A stretch of DNA of 64,000 nucleotides from G965276765 sp965276825 (GTDB taxonomy: Bacteria; Actinomycetota; Acidimicrobiia; Acidimicrobiales; Palsa-688). The notes under the pieces are model-generated. The model saw only the letters and a program-made list of their open reading frames with translations, was not told the DNA's origin and did not search any database. The position numbers and the translations under genes were made by a program. The stretch is taken from positions 1,178,001-1,242,000 of the forward strand of contig OZ255630.1 in assembly GCA_965276825.1 (NCBI GenBank), given 5' to 3'. Of this stretch, positions 42,950 to 51,835 are shown piece after piece (positions within the stretch are counted from its first letter, which is position 1; the number at the start of each line of letters is the position of its first letter).

Positions 42950-43158
42950 CCGCCGGGGCCAGCCGGGGAGGCGGCCCGACCCACTGCACCGGCTGCGGCC
43001 GGGAGGAGGGCGGGGGCTGCCCGACGGGAGGCCGTTGCCGTGGCCGCCTCGAGCCTCCCCGTCACTGTCCCGCCTGCGGGCGACGCCTCGCCGTGCGGGT
43101 GACGCCGGCGTCGTGGACGGCGCGCTGCCGCGACCACGGCGCCGTCGTCGACCCCTGA
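42946..43158 (+). CDS. bsaP: Biotin synthase auxiliary protein BsaP
   Basis: A 70-residue cysteine-rich protein starting in the bioB stop (GTGA). HCTGCGRE, then CRGRLEPPRHCPACGRRL, RVTPASWTARCRDHG match the actinobacterial BsaP family, a small Fe-S protein that repairs or supports the auxiliary cluster of BioB. The PPR.CP.CGRR..V.VTP core is the recognisable part. The N-terminal residues are low complexity. Confidence 0.85.
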   Translation: MTAGASRGGGPTHCTGCGREEGGGCPTGGRCRGRLEPPRHCPACGRRLAVRVTPASWTARCRDHGAVVDP

Positions 43159-43240
43159 TCCGGGCGGCTCCACCCGGCCGGCGCGTCGGGCGCGCTCGCT
43201 AGGTTGACCCCGTCAGCCGAGACGGGGGAACGACCAGCCG

Positions 43241-44788
43241 ATGCACCCGGGGATCTACGCCGCCACGACGCCGGACAAGCCGGCGGTGATCATGGCCGGT
43301 TCCGGCGAGACGGTCAGCTACCGCCAGCTCGACGACCGGGCCAACCGGGCTTCCCGGCTCTTCGCCACCCTCGGACTCGTGCCGGGCGACCACGTGGCCT
43401 TCCAGATCGGCAACGAGCCGGCCCTGTTCGACGTGCTGTGGGGCGCGCACCGCGCCGGCTTGGTCTACACGGCCATCAGCACCAGGCTCGGGCCGGAGGA
43501 GACGGCCTACATCGTCGGCAACTGCGACGCCCGGGTGGTGGTCGTCGGCGCCGCCTACCGGGACTCGCTGGCCGCGCTCGAACCAGGAGGACGGGGAATG
43601 GCCGCCCTCGAGCGCGGGTTCGTCGTCGGGGGGGACGCAGCCGGCTGGACGCGCTGGGAGGAGGCCGTCGCCTGGCAGTCGCCGGAACCGACGTCGGCCG
43701 AGGTGGCGGGCGACGACATGCTCTACTCCTCGGGGACCACCGGGCGGCCCAAGGGCGTCACCCGCACCCTCGGCACCGACGGCCTCGACGTGGCCGACGG
43801 GGTGACCAGGATGAGCCAGCTGCTCTTCGGGTTCACCGACGCGACCGTCTACCTCTCCCCCGCCCCCCTCTACCACGCCGCCCCGCTGCGCTTCTGCCGG
43901 GCGGTCCACCGGGTGGGCGGCACGGTCGTGGTCATGGAGCACTTCGACGCCGCCACCTACCTCGACGTGGTGGCCGAGCACCGCGTCACCCACACCCAGG
44001 TGGTGCCGACCATGCTGGTCCGGCTGCTGAAGCTGCCCGACGAGGTGCGGGCGGCGGCCGACGTGTCGTCGCTGCAGGCGGTCATCCACGCCGCGGCGCC
44101 GTGCCCGGTGCCGGTCAAGCAGGGGATCATCGACTGGTGGGGGCCGATCCTCTGGGAGTACTACGCCGGCACGGAGGGCAACGGCATCGTCATCGCCGGC
44201 TCCGCCGACTGGTTGGCCCACCCCGGGACCGTCGGACGCCCCGTCGGTTGCGAGGTCCACGTGGTCGCCGACGACGGCGTGGAGGCGCCCGCGGGAGAGC
44301 CTGGCACCGTCTACTTCGCGGGCGGCGGGGACTTTCGCTACCACGGCGATCCCGGCAAGACCGCAGCCGCCCACAACGACCGCGGCTGGGGGACCCTCGG
44401 GGACGTCGGCTTCGTCGACGCCGACGGCTTCGTGTACCTGACCGACCGCAAGGCCGACGTGATCATCTCCGGCGGGGTCAACGTCTACCCGCAGGAGGCC
44501 GAGAACCTCCTCACCCTGCACCCCAAGGTGGCCGACGTGGCCGTGCTCGGCGTCCCCGACGACGAGATGGGCGAAGCGGTGAAGGCGGTGGTCCAGCCGG
44601 TCGAGTGGACCGACGCCGGGCCTGCCCTCGAGGCCGAGCTGATCGGGTGGTGCCGGGAGCGCCTGGCCCACTTCAAGTGCCCGCAGTCGGTCGACTTCGA
44701 CCCCGACCTGCCCCGCCAGGCCACCGGCAAGCTCTACAAGCGGCTGCTCAAGGACCGGTACTGGGAGGGCCGGGCCACCAGGATCTGA
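43241..44788 (+). CDS. AMP-dependent acyl-CoA synthetase/ligase (FadD-like)
   Basis: A 515-residue ANL-superfamily ligase: YSSGTTGRPKGVTR (ATP-binding motif, about residue 165), EYYAGTEGNG, then GWGTLGDVGFVDADGFVYLTDRKADVIISGG and a C-terminal catalytic lysine in QATGKLYKRLL. It activates a carboxylic acid with ATP and transfers it to CoA. A TAGGTT box (43200-43205) and GGGGGAA upstream of the ATG indicate a leadered message. Which acid is used cannot be told. Confidence 0.92.
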   Translation: MHPGIYAATTPDKPAVIMAGSGETVSYRQLDDRANRASRLFATLGLVPGDHVAFQIGNEPALFDVLWGAHRAGLVYTAISTRLGPEETAYIVGNCDARVVVVGAAYRDSLAALEPGGRGMAALERGFVVGGDAAGWTRWEEAVAWQSPEPTSAEVAGDDMLYSSGTTGRPKGVTRTLGTDGLDVADGVTRMSQLLFGFTDATVYLSPAPLYHAAPLRFCRAVHRVGGTVVVMEHFDAATYLDVVAEHRVTHTQVVPTMLVRLLKLPDEVRAAADVSSLQAVIHAAAPCPVPVKQGIIDWWGPILWEYYAGTEGNGIVIAGSADWLAHPGTVGRPVGCEVHVVADDGVEAPAGEPGTVYFAGGGDFRYHGDPGKTAAAHNDRGWGTLGDVGFVDADGFVYLTDRKADVIISGGVNVYPQEAENLLTLHPKVADVAVLGVPDDEMGEAVKAVVQPVEWTDAGPALEAELIGWCRERLAHFKCPQSVDFDPDLPRQATGKLYKRLLKDRYWEGRATRI

Positions 44789-44806
44789 CCATCCGACGAG
44801 GCGAGC

Positions 44807-45838
44807 TCACCCGTGGCGATGGGTCCACTCGACGACCCGCGCCGCGTGCCACGAGGTCAGGATCCGCTCGACGGGGAGGCCAGCGGCCAGCGCCTTGCGG
44901 GCCCCGTTGGCCTGCCACGACAGCTGCCCGGGGGCGTGGGCGTCGGTGTCGATGCTGAACAGGCACCCGGCGTCGACGGCCACGGCCAACAGCTCGTCGG
45001 GCGGGTCGAGACGCTCGGGCCTGGCGTTGATCTCCACCGCCGTGCCCGACTCGGCGCACGCCGCGAAGACGGCGCCCGCGTCGAAGCTCGACGGCGGCCG
45101 GCCCCGGCCCACCACGATGCGCCCGGTGCAGTGCCCGAGGATGTCGACGAGGGGGTTGCGCACCGCGGCGAGCATCCTGGCGGTCATGGCGGGAGCGTCC
45201 ATGCGCAACTTGGAGTGGACGGACGCGACGACCACGTCGAGGCGCCCGAGCTGGGCGGGGTCGCCGTCGAGGGAGCCGTCGTCGAGGATGTCGACCTCGA
45301 TGCCGGTCAGGACGCGGAACGGCCGCACCGCGTGGCCGACGGCGGCGACCGCGTCGAGCTGGGCGGCCAGGCGCTCGGCGCTCAGACCGTGGGCGACGGT
45401 CAGGCGCGGCGAGTGGTCGGTGACCGCCAGCCACTCGTGGTCGAGGTCGATGGCCGCCGCGACCATGACCTCGAGGGGGCTGCCGCCGTCGGACCAGTCG
45501 GTGTGGCTGTGGGCGTCGCCGACCAGCCGGCCCACCAGCTGGGCCACCGCCGGATCCTCGGGTGGCTCGTCCGCCGCCTCGCCCTCCAGACCGGCCAGGT
45601 AGGCCGACGTCCCGCCGGCCATGACCTCGGCGATCACGCCGGCGGTCGTGGACCCGATCCCCCGCAGCTCCTGCAGGCGCCCGGCATCGGCCAGGGTGGC
45701 CAGCTCGGCCGGTCCGGTGGCCCGCACGACGTCGGCCGCGTGGCGGAAGGCCCGCACCCGGTAGGTCGGCGCCCGGGCCCGCTCGAGCAGGAGGGCGATG
45801 CGGTCGAGGGCGGCGGCGGGCTCGAGGGGGTCGGGCAC
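44807..45838 (-). CDS. HhH-PHP domain protein (PolX-like without polymerase domain)
   Basis: A 343-residue protein: residues 1-90 are a PolX-type helix-hairpin-helix domain (RVRAFRHAADVVRATGPAEL; ELRGIGSTTAGVIAEV), fused directly to a PHP domain with metal ligands in DAHSHTDWSDG, AVTDHSPRL, GIEVDIL, SVHSK, GHCTGR and DTDAHA. The nucleotidyltransferase found between these parts in PolX is missing. The PHP domain is probably a phosphoesterase or nuclease. GTG start. Confidence 0.88.
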   Translation of the reverse strand: MPDPLEPAAALDRIALLLERARAPTYRVRAFRHAADVVRATGPAELATLADAGRLQELRGIGSTTAGVIAEVMAGGTSAYLAGLEGEAADEPPEDPAVAQLVGRLVGDAHSHTDWSDGGSPLEVMVAAAIDLDHEWLAVTDHSPRLTVAHGLSAERLAAQLDAVAAVGHAVRPFRVLTGIEVDILDDGSLDGDPAQLGRLDVVVASVHSKLRMDAPAMTARMLAAVRNPLVDILGHCTGRIVVGRGRPPSSFDAGAVFAACAESGTAVEINARPERLDPPDELLAVAVDAGCLFSIDTDAHAPGQLSWQANGARKALAAGLPVERILTSWHAARVVEWTHRHG

Positions 45839-45844
45839 CGGTGC

Positions 45845-47461
45845 TCAGCCCCCGAGCAGGGTCGACGTCGTCGTGGACCCGCTGGTGGTGGTGCTCCTCG
45901 GCACGGTCGTCGTGGTGGTGCTCGGTGTCGTGGTCGTGGTGGTGCTCGGCGTCGTGATGCTCGGCGTCGTGGTCGTGGTGGGCGCCGAGGTGGTGGGCGG
46001 CACCGACGACGTCGTCGGGGACGGTGCGGTGCCGCCGGCCTGGGTCAGCACGGCCACGATCCGGCTGTACTCGTAGGAGGTGATCGCCCCGCTGTAGAGG
46101 AGGTCCTGCGCCTGCTGGAGCTCGGCGGTCGAGGCCCCGATGCGGTTCTGCGAGCCGGGGCTGGTGGTGGCGGCGATCTGGCGCAGGACACCGGCGACGT
46201 GGATGGCGCCAGGTCGCCCCGAGGACTCCAGCTGCGACGCCTCCCGCTGCAGTGCGGTGGTGACCGGGTCGAGGGTGCTCGCCGTGGTCGAAGGCGCCGT
46301 CGAGCTGGTGGTCGTCGACCCCGGCTTGGTGCCGCCATGGCGGCCCGTGGTCGACGGGGCCGTGGCCCCGGAGTTGGGCGAGCTCCGGCTGAGCAGCACC
46401 GCAGCGACGATGCCCGCCACCACCAGCAGGGCCAGCACGGCCGCCAGCGCGGCCAGCCGCCGGCGGCGGGCGTCCTCGCGCCGCTCGATGAGCTCCTCGA
46501 TCGGCGGCCCCGCCGGCGCCACCACGCGGGTCGGGTCGGCGCCGACCGGCGCCATGGCGACCGTCGGGGCGACCGCGGGGACGGCGACGGTCGCGCCCGG
46601 GGCGCCGGTGCCGACCACGCCGGTGCGCTCCAGGTCGGCGAGCATCGCCGCGGCGCTCGGGTAGCGGTCGGCGGCGTTGCGGGCCATGGCCCTGCGCACC
46701 ACCGCGGCGAAGGCGGGCGACAGGTCGGGCCTGACCGTGGCGATGTCCGCGGCCGCCCCCTCGTGGGCCGCCCTGGCCTGGGCCACCGGGTTGGCCCCCT
46801 CGTAGGGCTTGCGGCCGGCGAGCGCCTCGTAGAGCACCACGCCGAGGCCGTAGATGTCGGAGCGGGGCGTAGCCGGGGCCCCGTCGACCTGCTCGGGCGA
46901 GAGGTAGGCGACGGTGCCGAGGACCAGGCCGGTGGCGGTCAGGTCCGCGCCCGGGGTGGCGTCGGCGTCGTCCCGGTAGGCCTTGGCGATCCCGAAGTCG
47001 GCGACCTTGGCCCGGTCGTCCTCGGTGATCAACACGTTGGCCGGCTTGATGTCGCGGTGCACGATGCCGATGGCGTGGGCCGCGCCGAGGGCGCCGAGCA
47101 CGTCGGACCCGATGGTGGCCACCCACCCGGCGTCGAGGGGCCCACGGCGCATCCGGTCGGCGAGGGTCTCGCCCGGGAGGCGCTCCATGACCAGGTAGGC
47201 GGTGCCGGCGTCCTCCCCGGTGTCGTACACCGCGACGACCGCCGGGTGGCTGAGGCCGGCCGCCGCCCTGGCCTCCCTGGCGAATCGGGCCCGCATGCCC
47301 GCCGGGTCGGCCAGGTTGTTGCGGAGCAGCTTGACCGCGACCGGGCGGGACAGGCGCTCGTCGAAGCCGTCGTAGACCTCCGCCATGCCGCCCCGACCGA
47401 GCAGGGCCCCGAGCCGGTAGCGGCCGCCGAGAAGGCGGTCGCCGCCGTCGGTTGGTTGCAT
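45845..47461 (-). CDS. Ser/Thr protein kinase, membrane-anchored, Thr-rich tail
   Basis: A 538-residue receptor-type kinase: P-loop GRGGMAEVYDG, Lys in PVAVKLLR, HRDIKPANVLI, DFGIAKAYR, APE as LSPEQVDG, then a membrane segment (about residues 349-372). The outside part lacks PASTA repeats and consists of a short helical domain (residues 400-470) and Thr/Ser/Pro-rich low-complexity stretches, including repeated TTTTTTPS at the end. Ligand unknown. Convergent with mobA? no: divergent from mobA. Confidence 0.92.
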   Translation of the reverse strand: MQPTDGGDRLLGGRYRLGALLGRGGMAEVYDGFDERLSRPVAVKLLRNNLADPAGMRARFAREARAAAGLSHPAVVAVYDTGEDAGTAYLVMERLPGETLADRMRRGPLDAGWVATIGSDVLGALGAAHAIGIVHRDIKPANVLITEDDRAKVADFGIAKAYRDDADATPGADLTATGLVLGTVAYLSPEQVDGAPATPRSDIYGLGVVLYEALAGRKPYEGANPVAQARAAHEGAAADIATVRPDLSPAFAAVVRRAMARNAADRYPSAAAMLADLERTGVVGTGAPGATVAVPAVAPTVAMAPVGADPTRVVAPAGPPIEELIERREDARRRRLAALAAVLALLVVAGIVAAVLLSRSSPNSGATAPSTTGRHGGTKPGSTTTSSTAPSTTASTLDPVTTALQREASQLESSGRPGAIHVAGVLRQIAATTSPGSQNRIGASTAELQQAQDLLYSGAITSYEYSRIVAVLTQAGGTAPSPTTSSVPPTTSAPTTTTTPSITTPSTTTTTTPSTTTTTVPRSTTTSGSTTTSTLLGG

Positions 47462-47605
47462 CGCAGTGTTCTACCCCGGCCGGGCCCGGCCTCGGCGGGA
47501 TCTCCGGTCGGCCGCCGCCAGCGCGGGTTGGCGACCGCAGACCGCCCGGACTCGCCGATGGGCGCACCGGCCACCGACCCCGGGCGGGATGGGCAGACTG
47601 GGGCG

Positions 47606-48244
47606 GTGACGACGACCGCGGCCCTGCTCCTCACGGGAGGCGCCAGCCGCCGGATGGGCCGGGACAAGGCCGGCGTCGCCGGCCCGGGTGGCGTCGCCCT
47701 CGGCGAGCGGACCGCCAGGCTCCTGACCGCGGTGGCCGACCCGGTGGTCGAGGTGGGCCCTGGCCACACCGGCCTGCCGACCGCCGCCGACGCCGCCGAC
47801 GCCGACGCCGTCGAGGGGCGCCGAGCCGCCGAGGCCACCGGTGCCGGCCCGCTCGCCGCCGTCGCCGGCGGCGTCGCCTGGTTGCGGGCCCACGGGTGGC
47901 CTGCCCGCGGCGCGGCGCCGGGCGCGGCACTCGTCGTCGCCACTGACCTCCCGCTGCTCGACGCCGCCGCGCTGGCCTGGCTGGTCGGCCATCCGGCGGC
48001 GGGCACCGTCGTACCCGTCGTCGACGGCCACCCGCAGTGGCTGTGCGCCAGGTACTCGCAGGAGGCGCTCGACGCGGCGGGCGGCCTGCTCCGCAGCGGC
48101 GAGCGACGCCTGGCCGCACTGGCCGACGCCGCGCCGGTCCACCTGGCCGGACCCGACGAGTGGGGCCCGTTTGCCAGCCCGCAGGTCTGGGCCGACGCCG
48201 ACACCCCCGCCGAGCTGGCCGAGCTGGTCGGGATCCCGTCGTGA
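47606..48244 (+). CDS. mobA: Molybdenum cofactor guanylyltransferase
   Basis: A 212-residue nucleotidyltransferase: LLTGGASRRMGRDKAGV is the GTP-binding motif, VVATDLPLLD the metal-binding one. It attaches GMP to molybdopterin to form MGD. The next gene, fdhD, overlaps by 4 bp, consistent with maturation of formate dehydrogenase, whose structural genes are not in this window. Confidence 0.9.
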   Translation: MTTTAALLLTGGASRRMGRDKAGVAGPGGVALGERTARLLTAVADPVVEVGPGHTGLPTAADAADADAVEGRRAAEATGAGPLAAVAGGVAWLRAHGWPARGAAPGAALVVATDLPLLDAAALAWLVGHPAAGTVVPVVDGHPQWLCARYSQEALDAAGGLLRSGERRLAALADAAPVHLAGPDEWGPFASPQVWADADTPAELAELVGIPS

Positions 48245-49203
48245 CCACGGACCGCCGCTCGGCGGCGGGCAGCCGCTGGGCGGCGTCCGCCGAGACGGCG
48301 CAGGCGCCCCGTGGCCAGGCGGCGACGGCGCCCGGCGCCGAGGGGGTCCCGGCGTGGCGACCCGCTCCCCCCGTGCGCGACGTCCGCACCGTCAAGGTCC
48401 GCCCCGGCCACCACGTGGAGCTCCCCGACCAGGTCGCCACCGAGGAGCCCCTCGAGGTGCGGGTCGAAGGGCCGGGTCAGCGCTCCGAGGCGGTGGCGGT
48501 GACCATGCGCACCCCGGGCCACGACTTCGAGCTGGCCGCCGGCTTCCTCCTCACCGAGGGCCTGATCACTGCGGCGGAGGTCACCGCGGTCGGCTACTGC
48601 TCCGACGCCGAGCCCGAGCACCGCTTCAACACGGTGTCGGTGGCCATCGACCGGCCGTGGACGGGGACGACGACCCGCCGCGACTTCGTGGCCACCTCGA
48701 GCTGCGGGGTCTGCGGCAAAGCGGGCATCGACCAGGTGGAGCTCGACTGCCCGCCCCTCCCGCCCCCGCTGCGGCCTCTCCCCGCCTCGCTCCTGCCGCT
48801 GCTGCCCGACCGGCTGCGCGCCGCGCAGCGCACCTTCGACCGCACCGGCGGGCTCCACGCGGCCGGCGCCTTCGCCGTCGGCGGCACGCTGCTCTGCGCC
48901 CGCGAGGACGTGGGCCGGCACAACGCGGTCGACAAGGTCGTCGGCCACCTGGCCCTCGCCGCCGGAAGAGAGCGCAACCCAGGACCAAGCGACGTGGCCG
49001 TGCTCATGGTGTCGGGGCGGGTCAGCTTCGAGATCGTCCAGAAGGCGGCGATGGCCTCGTTCCCGGTGATCGCCGCCGTGTCCGCGCCCTCCAGCCTGGC
49101 CGTGGAGGCCGCCGACCGGCTGGGTGTCGCCCTGGCCGGCTTCGTGCGCGGCGACAGCTACCGGATCTACACCCACCCCGATCGCTTCGACCTCGACGCG
49201 TGA
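48241..49203 (+). CDS. fdhD: FdhD, formate dehydrogenase sulfurtransferase
   Basis: A 320-residue protein: TEEPLEVRVEGPGQ, MRTPGHDFELAAGFLLTEGL, the essential cysteines in SSCGVCGKAGI (about residue 158), REDVGRHNAVDK and VSGRVSFEIVQKAAM. FdhD carries sulfur from IscS to the molybdenum cofactor of formate dehydrogenase. GTG start overlaps the mobA stop (GTGA). The first 40 residues are disordered, so a downstream start is also possible. Confidence 0.93.
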   Translation: MTTDRRSAAGSRWAASAETAQAPRGQAATAPGAEGVPAWRPAPPVRDVRTVKVRPGHHVELPDQVATEEPLEVRVEGPGQRSEAVAVTMRTPGHDFELAAGFLLTEGLITAAEVTAVGYCSDAEPEHRFNTVSVAIDRPWTGTTTRRDFVATSSCGVCGKAGIDQVELDCPPLPPPLRPLPASLLPLLPDRLRAAQRTFDRTGGLHAAGAFAVGGTLLCAREDVGRHNAVDKVVGHLALAAGRERNPGPSDVAVLMVSGRVSFEIVQKAAMASFPVIAAVSAPSSLAVEAADRLGVALAGFVRGDSYRIYTHPDRFDLDA

Positions 49204-49377
49204 GCCCGACGGAGTCGACCGTGTGCGACCCCGTCGCTCGAAACCAGCACGGCGGCGCGGTCGGGAACAACGTCTTGCAATGCGGCTGCGCAGAGCGACG
49301 CCAGCTGGTTGAAATCGACGATGTCACACAGTCAGGGAATCACGCAAGCGTTCGGGATATTGCCAAATGCACCATTG
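49204..49377. other. 174-bp gene-free stretch of lower GC
   Basis: Notably richer in A and T than the neighbours (for example CAAATGCACCATTGTTATTC). It lies between fdhD and vapC, both ending here. No gene or strong hairpin was seen; the composition suggests imported DNA with the toxin-antitoxin pair. Confidence 0.5.
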
Positions 49378-49785
49378 TTATTCATCATCGTCGCTTCGTG
49401 GATGTCCCACGGCGACGACTTCGATCAACTGCTCGATGCCGGCCAGGTCGGCCGGGTTGCGGGTGTAGAGCCGGGCGCCGTGGGCGTGGGCCGTGGCCGC
49501 GATCAACAGGTCCATCACCCTCGATCGCGGGGTGCGACCTCCGGCGGTCACCGCGGCGGCGAGCTGACCGTAACTGGCCGCCACCGCCCCGTCGACCGGC
49601 AACGCATCGAAGGTGCGTTGGAGGGCGGCCAGCCTCCTCAGCCTCTCGGCGCGCACCGCAGCGTCGGCGGTGACGAGCACCCCGAAGTGCAACTCGGCCA
49701 AGGTCGCGGCGCTGATCGCCAGCTCTCCCTCCAACGGCACCACATCGGTGGCGATGACCACGCTGGTGTCGAGGACCGCCTTCAC
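49378..49785 (-). CDS. vapC: PIN-domain ribonuclease toxin VapC
   Basis: A 135-residue PIN domain: VKAVLDTSVVIA with the first acidic ligand, AELHFGV (second), and RVMDLLIAATAHAHGARLYTRNPADL with the last two. VapC toxins cleave tRNA or rRNA when antitoxin is lost. GTG start overlaps the vapB stop (GTGA). TAA stop and acidic tail (SDDDE). Confidence 0.93.
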   Translation of the reverse strand: MKAVLDTSVVIATDVVPLEGELAISAATLAELHFGVLVTADAAVRAERLRRLAALQRTFDALPVDGAVAASYGQLAAAVTAGGRTPRSRVMDLLIAATAHAHGARLYTRNPADLAGIEQLIEVVAVGHPRSDDDE

Positions 49786-50033
49786 CGACCGGCGTCGGGC
49801 CGGTCGGTGACCGCCTGGTCGATCAGGTCCCTGTCGCGGTCCCAGTCCGGGTCGGCCGGCCCGGCGAACAGGCCGGCGAGGTCGGCCCATCGCTGCCACC
49901 TCCGCGGTGAAGGGGGCACGAGCCGGGCCGCGAGACGGCCCGACACGGTGATGTCGATCTCTTCGCCACCTTCGACCCGGCGCACGAGCGCCGAAGCGGC
50001 CTGGCGCAGCTCCCGTAGTCCGACGACGTCCAT
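49782..50033 (-). CDS. vapB: Phd/VapB-type antitoxin
   Basis: An 83-residue antitoxin: MDVVGLRELRQAASALVRRV and the following GEEIDITVSGRLAARLVP form a Phd/YefM DNA-binding fold, and the rest (WADLAGLFAGPADPDWDRD) binds the toxin. ATG start on a leaderless message, 7 nt after TACCAT. The operator palindrome overlaps this promoter. Confidence 0.9.
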   Translation of the reverse strand: MDVVGLRELRQAASALVRRVEGGEEIDITVSGRLAARLVPPSPRRWQRWADLAGLFAGPADPDWDRDRDLIDQAVTDRPDAGR

Positions 50034-50040
50034 CGACCTG

Positions 50041-50058
50041 ATGGTAGCACATGTGCTA
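50041..50058 (-). promoter_or_regulatory. vapBC promoter and 14-bp palindromic operator
   Basis: TAGCACATGTGCTA (50045-50058) is a perfect palindrome; its end overlaps the -10 box TACCAT (50041-50046, minus strand), 7 nt before the vapB start. A VapBC dimer bound here would block polymerase. Confidence 0.72.
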
Positions 50059-50096
50059 GACGGGGGTGGGAGCAGGCCGGCCCCACGGCCTGGTTC

Positions 50097-50119
50097 GACG
50101 ACCCCACGTCGGGGTCGTC
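50097..50119 (-). terminator. Terminator-like hairpin after the acyl-CoA dehydrogenase gene
   Basis: Perfect 9-bp arms GACGACCCC / GGGGTCGTC with a 5-nt loop, just beyond the acyl-CoA dehydrogenase stop; no T-run. Confidence 0.6.
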
Positions 50120-50125
50120 CCAGCC

Positions 50126-51376
50126 TCAGACGGCCGGCTTGGCGTCGGGCTTGGGCTCCTTGGGCAGGCCGAGGAGGCGCTCGCCGACGATGTTGCGCTG
50201 GATCTGGGCCGATCCGCCCCAGATGGTCTCCGAGCGGGCGAAGAAGAACGACGACTGGAGGGGGCTGGGCGAGTAGCCGGGGCGTCCGCGTCGCCGTCCG
50301 ATGCCCGGGGCGAGCTCCTCGTCGCCGGAACCGGCCATGAGCTGGCCCTCTGCGCCGAGGAGGTCGAGCGCCACGTCCGTGATCCACTGGTGGTACTCGG
50401 ACCAGAACATCTTGTTGGTGACCCCGAGGGCGGCGACGCCGAGGTCCTCGGAACCGTTGAGCACGCCGGTCAGGGAGCGGTAGCCGTTGATCTCCATGAT
50501 CTTGACCACGCTCCACGCCCTGGCCAGGTCCTGGCGGACGAGCGGGTCGCCGGCGCGTCCCCGCCGCCTGGCTGCGTCGATCACGCCGTCGAGCTCCTTG
50601 GCGAAGCGGCGGAAGCCGGTGGTGGCGCTCGTGCCGCGCTCGAAGCCGAGGGTGGTCATGGCGACCTTCCACCCGTTGTTGACCCCGCCGACGACGTTGG
50701 CCCGGGGGCAACGGGCGTCGGTGAAGAACACCTCGTTGAACTCGGCCGACCCGTCCACCTGGGTGATCGGCCTGACCTCGACGCCGGGTTGGCTCATCGG
50801 CACCAGCAGGTAGGAGATCCCCGCGTGCTTTCCCGCGTCCTTGTCGGTCCTGGCCAGCAGGAAGCTGTAGTCGGCGTACCGGGCCTGCGTGGTCCAGATC
50901 TTCTGCCCGTCGATGCGCCACTCGTCGCCGTCGAGGACCGCGGTGGTCGACAGCGAGGCCAGGTCGGAGCCGGCGTCGGGCTCGGAGAAGCCCTGGCACC
51001 AGGCCATCTCGCCGCGCATGATCTTCGGGAGGAACTCCCGCTTCTGCTCCTCGGTCCCCCACTGCAGGATGGTCGGGCCGACAAGGGTGTCACCGAAGAA
51101 GTCGGCCCGCAGCGGCGCAGCGACCCGGGCGAACTCCTCGTTCAGCACCACCGCCTCGATGGTGGAGAGGCCCTTGCCCCCGTACTCGGTCGGCCAGCTG
51201 GCACAGATCCAGCCTCCCTGGTACAGCTTCTTGTTCCACTCGGCGGCCCACGCGGCCCGCTGGTCGGCGTCCATGGCGAAGTCGTCGTCGCCCCAGCCCT
51301 CCGGGAGGTTGTCGCTCAGCCAGGCTCGGATCTCGCCGCGGAAGGCTTCGGCGTCGGCCGGGTAGTCGAGGTCCAT
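50126..51376 (-). CDS. Acyl-CoA dehydrogenase
   Basis: A 416-residue flavoenzyme: DYPADAEAFRGEIRAWL at the start, WCQGFSEPDAGSDLASL (FAD binding), DGQKIWTTQARYAD, and RSETIWGGSAQIQRNIVGERLLG at the end where the catalytic base region lies. It is of the long actinobacterial FadE type (IMAGE-like), substrate unknown. ATG start 6 nt after TACGAT, thus leaderless. Confidence 0.94.
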   Translation of the reverse strand: MDLDYPADAEAFRGEIRAWLSDNLPEGWGDDDFAMDADQRAAWAAEWNKKLYQGGWICASWPTEYGGKGLSTIEAVVLNEEFARVAAPLRADFFGDTLVGPTILQWGTEEQKREFLPKIMRGEMAWCQGFSEPDAGSDLASLSTTAVLDGDEWRIDGQKIWTTQARYADYSFLLARTDKDAGKHAGISYLLVPMSQPGVEVRPITQVDGSAEFNEVFFTDARCPRANVVGGVNNGWKVAMTTLGFERGTSATTGFRRFAKELDGVIDAARRRGRAGDPLVRQDLARAWSVVKIMEINGYRSLTGVLNGSEDLGVAALGVTNKMFWSEYHQWITDVALDLLGAEGQLMAGSGDEELAPGIGRRRGRPGYSPSPLQSSFFFARSETIWGGSAQIQRNIVGERLLGLPKEPKPDAKPAV

Positions 51377-51382
51377 GGCTCG

Positions 51383-51388
51383 ATCGTA
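51383..51388 (-). promoter_or_regulatory. TACGAT -10 box of the acyl-CoA dehydrogenase gene
   Basis: TANNNT hexamer ending 6 nt before the ATG. Confidence 0.62.
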
Positions 51389-51467
51389 CCGGTCGCGCCC
51401 GAGCGCCGACTCCCCCGATGCGAGGGAGCGGCGTCGTCGGGTGGTGGGTCGTCGGACGCGGTGCGGG

Positions 51468-51674
51468 CTAGGTGCCCAGACGTCGCACGTCGGCCGCCTG
51501 GAGCCCCTTGGGACCCTGGTTGACCTCGAACTCGACCTGTTCGTTCTCCTCCAGGTTCCGGTACCCCGACCCCTGGATCGCACTGAAGTGCACGAACACG
51601 TCGGGTCCGGTCTCCTGGGAGATGAAGCCGTACCCCTTGTCGGAGTTGAACCACTTCACCGTTCCGGTTGCCAC
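51468..51674 (-). CDS. Cold-shock protein (CspA family)
   Basis: A 68-residue single OB-fold protein: GTVKWFNSDKGYGFISQ with the RNP1 motif, DVFVHFSAI with RNP2, and GPKGLQAADVRRL at the end. It binds single-stranded RNA/DNA. GTG start with GGAGG 10 nt upstream; the upstream 120 bp are a possible long leader, as in other csp genes. Confidence 0.96.
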   Translation of the reverse strand: MATGTVKWFNSDKGYGFISQETGPDVFVHFSAIQGSGYRNLEENEQVEFEVNQGPKGLQAADVRRLGT

Positions 51675-51835
51675 GAGCCATCCCTCCTCTCCTGGCCGGC
51701 CCGGACCCTCGACCAACGTGGTCCGGCGGCCTCCGGCCGAGGCCGGGAGGGAGCTGCCCACGACGCTGCCGCACCCTCGAAGACGAAAGGTAGCACGGCA
51801 TATCGGGCCCGGGTGGGGGCCGCGACACCGTCGGT

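Noticed and set aside
49204..49377. Small gene or tRNA between fdhD and vapC
   Set aside because: No cloverleaf or credible start codon was found; only unusual composition remains.
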